In this document: one piece after another, positions 58,595-64,000 of the stretch
How the letters are laid out: every line of letters starts with the position of its first letter
Position numbering within the stretch: the first letter of the stretch is position 1
Assembly (NCBI GenBank): GCA_032191485.1
Contig: JAVDOI010000200.1
Span: forward strand, 15,001 to 79,000
Direction of reading: 5' to 3'
DNA length: 64,000 nucleotides
DNA from: Leptoclinus maculatus
Taxonomy: Eukaryota > Chordata > Actinopteri > Perciformes > Stichaeidae
Made by a program: the position numbers and the translations under genes
The notes under the pieces: model-generated
The model's database searches: none
Told to the model about the DNA's origin: nothing
What the model saw: only the letters and a program-made list of their open reading frames with translations

Positions 58595-61500
58595 ATGACA
58601 GCAGATATTATGAGCAGCCCATGCAGCACTAATACCACTGACTCCATTCACACGTGTGGACCACACCAGCCTCCATTCCAACACATCATGTAATTAGCTG
58701 CATGTCTAGCCGGTTCTTTTTCTAAAATAACAGATATCTAGATATAACAACAGTCCCATGTGCAGTGAATGACATTGAAGTTTGTCCTCTAGTTTTTCCT
58801 CCCCCCCCCCCCCCCCTCTGCTGTTATTCTAGACTCCCATAGCTCATAAATCGGTAGGATGAGGGTCAATCATTTGAGGAGGGGGGAGACGGAGAAAGGA
58901 GAGACGCCACTATAGACACATAATGGATACGATAGTCTGTCCAACACATCAGAGGCTGCACTCGGCTCACCGATGGAAGAGAGGTTTGTCTACGCCGTTA
59001 CTGAGCCGCTGCATTAGAATGGGTTAAACCTGTATCGTCTACTTGTGATGGTAATGCAGCTGGTTGATGGTTCAATCTACAAAATGTCAGAAAATGGCAA
59101 TTTCCTGTTTTCAAATTGGCTGGCTTTGTTCAGCCAACAGTCCAAACCCTAATAAGCTCAGTTTACTATCGCTCGGAGCCCAAGACAAATTTCCCTGGGG
59201 GACAATAAAGTATAAGTTGTCTTATCTTATATTGGTTGAAGAAAAGCTGCAAATCCCTCAGTTTAAGAAGCTGGAAACAGCAAAGTTTTGGGCATTTTCG
59301 CTTTAAAAAATGACTAATAATCAATCGATTATCAAACACGATGGAAGACATGAGGACTGAATCCAAATATTAACAACATTTTGTAGATTCCATGTGATAG
59401 TGATGATAATATGAGTAAATCATTATCTTCTTCGTAGTTATTAAGGACAAAAGATGATTTAGTCATCTCCCATGACGTTGCGAGTGCTAGATCAAATAAA
59501 TATCTAAAATATGTTTCTATCTTAAATGCACCATTCATCCTTCACCTGTCTGACATCAACCAGAGTAGTTCCTTAGATCATCCACTCTGGTGACGTTAAA
59601 ATAAAACCCACAAACAGGAAACTTATCTCTATTAATACTCTTTCATTTTAAACAACCATGAAGAAAACAACAGTCGAGTCATAGCGGCTATCTTTCACCC
59701 ATTCGTCTCAATATCTTTGATGGAAAGAGGAAGAAGAACAGAATACAAAGCCCACGTGTCAGTACAGCCAATAACTGAATAAGTCAAACCAACACATCTG
59801 TGTCCCTTGGGATGAAATGAAGTGTAAAGAGAAAAGATGTGAATGGATAGACTATATTTACACAGATTACAATGTTGCAATGCAGTAAAGTAATAGAACA
59901 AAATGCAACGTCAGGTGAACATGTCGCAAGCATGACCTGAGAAATTCAGTTTACAGAAACAGAAACAAAAGACTCAATAACAACCCAAAACAACCTTTAG
60001 TGGTGCCGTTAGACCGATTTTCTGTTAGTAAAACATGATGATGTGTTTTTGTGGGCGGAGCGTTGGTGGAAGCAGAATAATTCTTTGAACACCGTCTAGC
60101 TTGTCCATCTCTAGTCTCCAGAGCTCCAGCTGCTCTCCTCCCGGCAAAGTAGTCTCCTATCGGCGTGAGACGGAGGCCCGTAGACCAGCCTGCTGCTCAT
60201 ACTATGTTTCTACATTTTTGTTTGTGTAATCCTACATATATATATATATATATAAAAGAATGTATGCTAAGCTAGGCTAAATATGTCCCATTTCCAGCTC
60301 CATATACAAAGAAATGATCCTCATAAATGTACAAGGGGGCAGAGATGGTGACTTTGTCCTATACCTTTAAAAAGAGTATGCAATCTGCTTTCCTTACAAT
60401 CATTTCACCCAATGCATGCTGGGATACCTCAACCACAGGGTAATCAGGTATGTGGTGATGGTCTTCATGCATGTCCTTGTTTTTCTGATGGGATGGTCAG
60501 TGCAGCGTACCTGTACGTAGCCACCTCCAGGCCCAGAGACATCTTCTGCTGCAGCAGGCCTCGGTTCTCCAGGAGAAGATGATCGATGTGCTGGCCCACC
60601 TCCTCTTTCTCCGCCTCCAGGCCGCCCAAGTGCTCCTGCCAAAAACACAGGAAGTGGAACAGGAAAAGGAAGCGGTTAAAAACAAAAAGAAGGTATGAAC
60701 AGTGAAGTATATTGTGTAGAAATAAACATTCTTTGTGTTAGTTATAGTCTGTGGGTTGTAAACACAACAAGGTCTTTATTTTAACTGATCTGTAATGCTG
60801 TTATAATATAAAGTTAACGCTTGTCACACTGGTTTGTTATTAGACTTGTTATTAGACTGGAACTCACTAATGCTCCTTCAAAGCCTTCAGTGGGACATCT
60901 GGCGTATTACTAAAGGCCTTGACTATCAGCCAAGATATAGGAAAATATACAACATGTGGTCATTAAAGAGGCAATAAAAAGATCTAGTGATTAAGTATTT
61001 AATCTGTTAAAACTTGACCAGTCGTTTTGTAATGTACTGGTCTAAGCTGTCGGTATGAGCTGGAAACGTTCCGCTGTGGTTTGTCACTTCATCATTTTAG
61101 ACTGCGTCTGTTTGGGAAGCTGCACGAAGACATCGAATACGTGAGAGACCGCACGCTTCATGTAACAGACGATGACTGCTGAGAGTGTTCTCACGCAACA
61201 CAAGTTCCCCAATTTGCAGCATTTGTTTTTTTACAGCTTAAATAATTCAAGTGGCAGGATTTTAGTTTTGAAAATATATTTCCTACATAACAATTTATAT
61301 TGATCGACTCACAGAAGGATGACACATATATATATATATATATACATATATACATATATGTATATATATATTAAGTTTATTGTAATGCTGAAATTATTGA
61401 CACAACATGAATCAATGGTGATCATACATTTGGGCTGTGATTAGTTCATCCATCCTCTCAATCACTAACGAAACACGTTAAAGAATGGAGCCAATGCTCC

Positions 61501-62389
61501 ATGAAAGGGTTTGTTTACAGGTAGAATGAGGAGGATCTGTAACTCCTGGATCTCTCACCTGGAGGTGCTGGATCTCCTGGCTGTATCTGTCTCCCTGCTG
61601 GGCTGCAGCCTTCTCCAGGTGGACCCTGATGTCGTGAGCTGACTCCATCTCCTTCTCCAGGGCCCGGAGCTTCAGCTGGCTCTCGCTCTTCTCCTGACCT
61701 ACTTGGGTTAAACGGCTCCTGGCCTGGTTGAGTGACTCCTCGAGCCGATCTAACTGCCCCTGATGGGCCTCAGCTGCCTCCTGCCAGGCCCTGGTGGCCC
61801 TTTGGGAGTACTCTTGCCCCAGCTGTAGGAGGTTCGGTGTCTGGTTGCCCCTTTGAGCCAACGTGGGGGCCGTCGTGGCTCTGGACCTGGTCAACGTGGC
61901 CTCCAAGTGGGCCACGTCCTCCTGATGGGTTCGAATCAGGTGCCTCATCTCGTGCTCCAGCTGACCGACCTTCTCCCTCAGCCAGATCTGTGCCCGCTGT
62001 TCCTCCTCCAGCTCCTTCCTGCTTTGCTCCAGCTTCCTCTTGGCCTCCGTCTGGGCCCGAGCCTCCCTCTGCCTCTGCAGCTCCAGGGCTCGGAGCTCTT
62101 CGGCCACCCTGCCCGCCTCCAGCTCCGCGTTGACCCTGTCCCTCCAGGCCGCGTCCACCTCCAGCCTCGCCCGCCGCAGCTCTTCCTCCAGGCCCCCCCG
62201 TTGCGCCGAGGCCCCCCGATCGCTGCTCCTCAGGGCTCGGATCTCTTTGGCAAACAGCGCGTTCTCCTCCTCCAGGAGTTTGACCCGGCCCAGGTAGGTC
62301 TCCAGGCGTCGGTTCAGGTTCAGCATCTGGTGCTTCTCCTCCCCCAGGTGGCTGTGGTGGAAGGATTTGTGCACACTTTGGAGCTCCAT
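54777..62389 (-). CDS. nes: nestin (intermediate filament protein), complete coding region
   Basis: The minus-strand join 62389-61559, 60635-60511, 58302-58229, 57622-54777 is 3876 nt, giving 1291 residues. Nestin is a large type VI (class IV-like) intermediate filament protein of neural and muscle progenitors that co-assembles with vimentin or desmin. Residues 1-16 are a short head. The rod runs from about 17 (EEKHQMLNLNRRLETYLGRV) to about 325, ending LEVATYRALLDSE, the family's rod-end signature. The remaining 966 residues are an acidic, Glu/Asp/Ser-rich tail ending VEGESWSSGEEPV. The four-exon layout, the 125-nt second exon and the giant last exon match mammalian nestin. Identity is also supported by linkage to mef2d. 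Synemin is the main alternative but has a different tail and exon pattern. Confidence 0.93.
57623..58228 (-). other. nes: nes intron 3
   Basis: 606 nt with a poly(C) run at about 58015-58028 and a short (CA)n; nothing else recognised. Confidence 0.85.
58229..58302 (-). CDS. nes: nes exon 3: rod end and tail start
   Basis: 74 nt. The first base completes Arg of ATYR, then ALLDSESLGGDVPLLNQPRD, ISIT and one base (phase 1 out). The acceptor is gtctctacag and the donor GTAATT. Confidence 0.9.
58303..60510 (-). other. nes: nes intron 2
   Basis: 2208 nt. In mammals the neural enhancer of nestin lies in intron 2, but I could not identify its Sox/POU site pair here. It contains a (CA)n at about 58559-58592, poly(C) at about 58801, a dispersed repeat with a nested insert (about 59040-59340) and (AT)n near 60236. 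Confidence 0.8.
59040..59340. mobile_element. dispersed repeat interrupted by a retroposon 3' end
   Basis: Outer repeat phrases are ccaacagtccaaaccctaat, cagtttactatcgctcgg, aagaagctggaaacagcaaa and aatcaatcgattatcaaac. The insert at about 59173-59231 reads gacaaatttccctgggggac, aataaag, then tcttatcttat, a common retroposon 3' terminus. Confidence 0.6.
60511..60635 (-). CDS. nes: nes exon 2: coil 2
   Basis: 125 nt, 41 codons plus two bases: EHLGGLEAEKEEVGQHIDHL, LLENRGLLQQKMSLGLEVAT, Y. Phase 0 in, phase 2 out. The acceptor is tttttggcag and the donor GTACGC. Confidence 0.93.
60636..61558 (-). other. nes: nes intron 1
   Basis: 923 nt; mostly unique, with an (AT)n/ATAC-type stretch around 61325-61372. 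No other feature seen. Confidence 0.85.
61559..62389 (-). CDS. nes: nes exon 1: head and most of the rod
   Basis: 277 codons ending HLQ at a CAG/GTGAGA junction (phase 0). The start ATG precedes ELQSVHKSFHHSHLGEEKHQ. The head is longer than the roughly seven-residue head of human nestin. The coil then continues as LNRRLETYLGRVKLLEEEN, with heptad-type Leu/Glu/Arg/Gln-rich sequence throughout. No upstream in-frame ATG is better placed. GC content is high. Confidence 0.94.
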
Positions 62390-64000
62390 GTCAGTGTTAG
62401 AAAAACAGAGATGAATTTGGGCAAACGGAGGCCTCGCTCAGAGGGAAGCTGATTAGGATTTGGCAGCCGACTGTGTCTCCGTGTGCAGGCCCGAGTCAGT
62501 TTGTGGGGGTGTTTTCTGCGAGCGAGGCTCCTGTGAGGCTCTGGCAGTGTGACTGCCAGCAGGAGTTCTTCCCTTTCATACCGGAGGGGCCGGGGCACAC
62601 GGACAAGGGGGGAGGAGGGATGGAAGAGGGAGGAGACTGCAGGCTGGAGAAGGGAGGGGAGAGGAGATGAGGAAGGATGGGGAGGGACAGAGGAAAGGAA
62701 AGGGGAGGGAGTAGGAGGGCTGGAAGAGATGGGGAAAAGGGCAGAGAGAGGCGGTGATGTAATCTCCAATGTTAACTCTTTCACCACTGGAACAAAACAG
62801 ACTCCAATAGAAAGAGATCTCGAGGTTTAAGATGAGCAATCACAACCAAACCAGTCTGCACCCCACAGGGACCTTTGTCATCACTCGTCTCCGTTTATCT
62901 TTTATATTCACTGTCATGATCACAAAGAGGCCAAAATGTCCTTAAATACCTCTAAAAATGACAGACATTACATTAAAAAGACATTACAGTAACCAAGTGA
63001 AACTAACCATCTAGTTAGAAAAGTAACCAACAAACCAACGATACCAACATCGTCTCGCTGAGAATAATGTCTGGATGCAGAGAAATGAAGTACCACAGGG
63101 TGATGTGATGGAAATGGTTCAAATGAATACAATGCAATTAGAACAAATCATCTGGTCTTCCAATCAAATGCAGCAAAAAACACACAGCAAATAAAGAGTC
63201 ATTCAAATCATGTGAATCAAGTTCTATATTGTATATATTTCATAGGCTGTAAGATTACAGCTGGACCTACTCGTCTCCATCTAGTGGGCGTCTCTCAGCG
63301 CTGCAGCCTCCTGCCATTACTACACGATGACACCGCGAACTTCAAGTGCCTTTGAGGAAGTCCTGCTCTCTAAACAACAAGAAACGTGTCCTGTGGTGAA
63401 AGAGACGCTGCACAGATGAGCAATATCATGTCCTCAAGTTCTGCTTTTTCTTTAGTTACACACTCTGGTAAGAATGTATAATACGAACACTTCTTTTGTT
63501 TGTGCATTTAGAAAACAATCATCATATCAAATATAACATGTGCATGTATGTGTCTAGAGACTAGATCTGGCCTGATGTTAAGCTGGTGAACATACTATAG
63601 TATCTGCTCCGGGGTTAATCGTATACGTCACACGTTCAGAGATCGTCAGCAGCGCCCACATCGAGAAATGTAATCGATCAGGTGTGAAAACCAGCAAGTA
63701 GGAAGGGTAGCACAGCAAGCCCTGAACCTGCTTTTTGGATGTTTTATTTCCTCTTTCAAAGGTTTGTTGATGAAGTGACCTTAAAGTTTGTAACAGAGAG
63801 CTCACCCTGTGCAGTGGCATGTGTCTACAGGTAACAAGAGAAGGGTTTGTGTTCTCGTGACATGTGTTCTATGAAGGTAACACAGCCACCAGCGAGGAAG
63901 AATCATCACCTTCACACCGTCAATACACATGTCAGTGTCATTGAGGCCACTACGTTCTGACTCCGTTTGGTTCGAGATCTAATTAGCAAAAAGTCTTACT
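62390..64000 (-). other. nes: nes 5' flank (5' UTR, promoter and upstream)
   Basis: The 5' UTR and promoter must begin here, but no TATA box or start site can be fixed. About 62590-62720 is purine-rich on the plus strand (GGGAGGAGG runs; C/T-rich on the sense strand of nes). Beyond about 62820 the sequence appears unique with no gene recognised. Confidence 0.6.

Noticed and set aside
61732..62452. Plus-strand frames of 133 and 199 codons opposite nes exon 1
   Set aside because: Shadows of the GC-rich rod-coding exon on the other strand.

Overview
The window is vertebrate nuclear DNA and almost certainly from a teleost fish. It has long repeat-filled introns, very many (CA)n/(GT)n microsatellites, several dispersed repeats of the kind common in ray-finned fish, and two multi-exon vertebrate genes. 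No prokaryotic or viral genes were seen. Most long open frames here are read-through of simple or tandem repeats and are not genes.

Gene 1 (plus strand, about 1 to 46,100) is mef2d, the MADS-box transcription factor MEF2D. The two exons coding the MADS/MEF2 DNA-binding domain are not in the window and must lie upstream. Eight exons of the main isoform are present: alpha1 at 9111-9245 (or its mutually exclusive partner alpha2 at 9396-9533), 14625-14829, 17225-17278, 24925-25103, the 21-nt beta microexon 26440-26460, 29903-30020, a polyglutamine exon 30354-30579, and the terminal exon 41131-41569. All splice phases agree (1377 nt, 458 codons plus stop in the alpha1 form). A possible in-frame cassette exon lies at 32144-32212. 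A long 3' untranslated region follows, with candidate poly(A) signals at 43181 and 46074.

Gene 2 (minus strand, 62,389 to about 54,150) is nes, the intermediate filament protein nestin. Four coding exons (62389-61559, 60635-60511, 58302-58229, 57622-54777) join in phase to 1291 codons plus stop: a short head, an intermediate filament rod ending in LEVATYRALLDSE, and an acidic tail of about 966 residues carried almost wholly by one 2.85-kb exon. mef2d and nes are arranged tail to tail, about 8 kb apart.

The rest is non-coding. The first 9.1 kb holds a hAT-like element with a tRNA-derived SINE nested in it, a (GT)n of about 180 bp and a 10-bp minisatellite. mef2d introns carry an 18-copy 28-bp minisatellite, a 250-bp pure (TTTTA)n, a 1-kb pyrimidine tract and a 2.5-kb 28/32-bp minisatellite. 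Three copies of one dispersed repeat each carry a CTCF-type core motif. The intergenic interval contains a 15-bp minisatellite, more dispersed repeats and no gene I can recognise.

No wholly new system was found. The observations most worth checking are the alpha1/alpha2 exon pair with matching donors and an altered PKA-site segment, the in-frame cassette exon candidate, a four-half-site DR5 array, the repeat-borne CTCF-like sites, and the minisatellite that is open in all three antisense frames.
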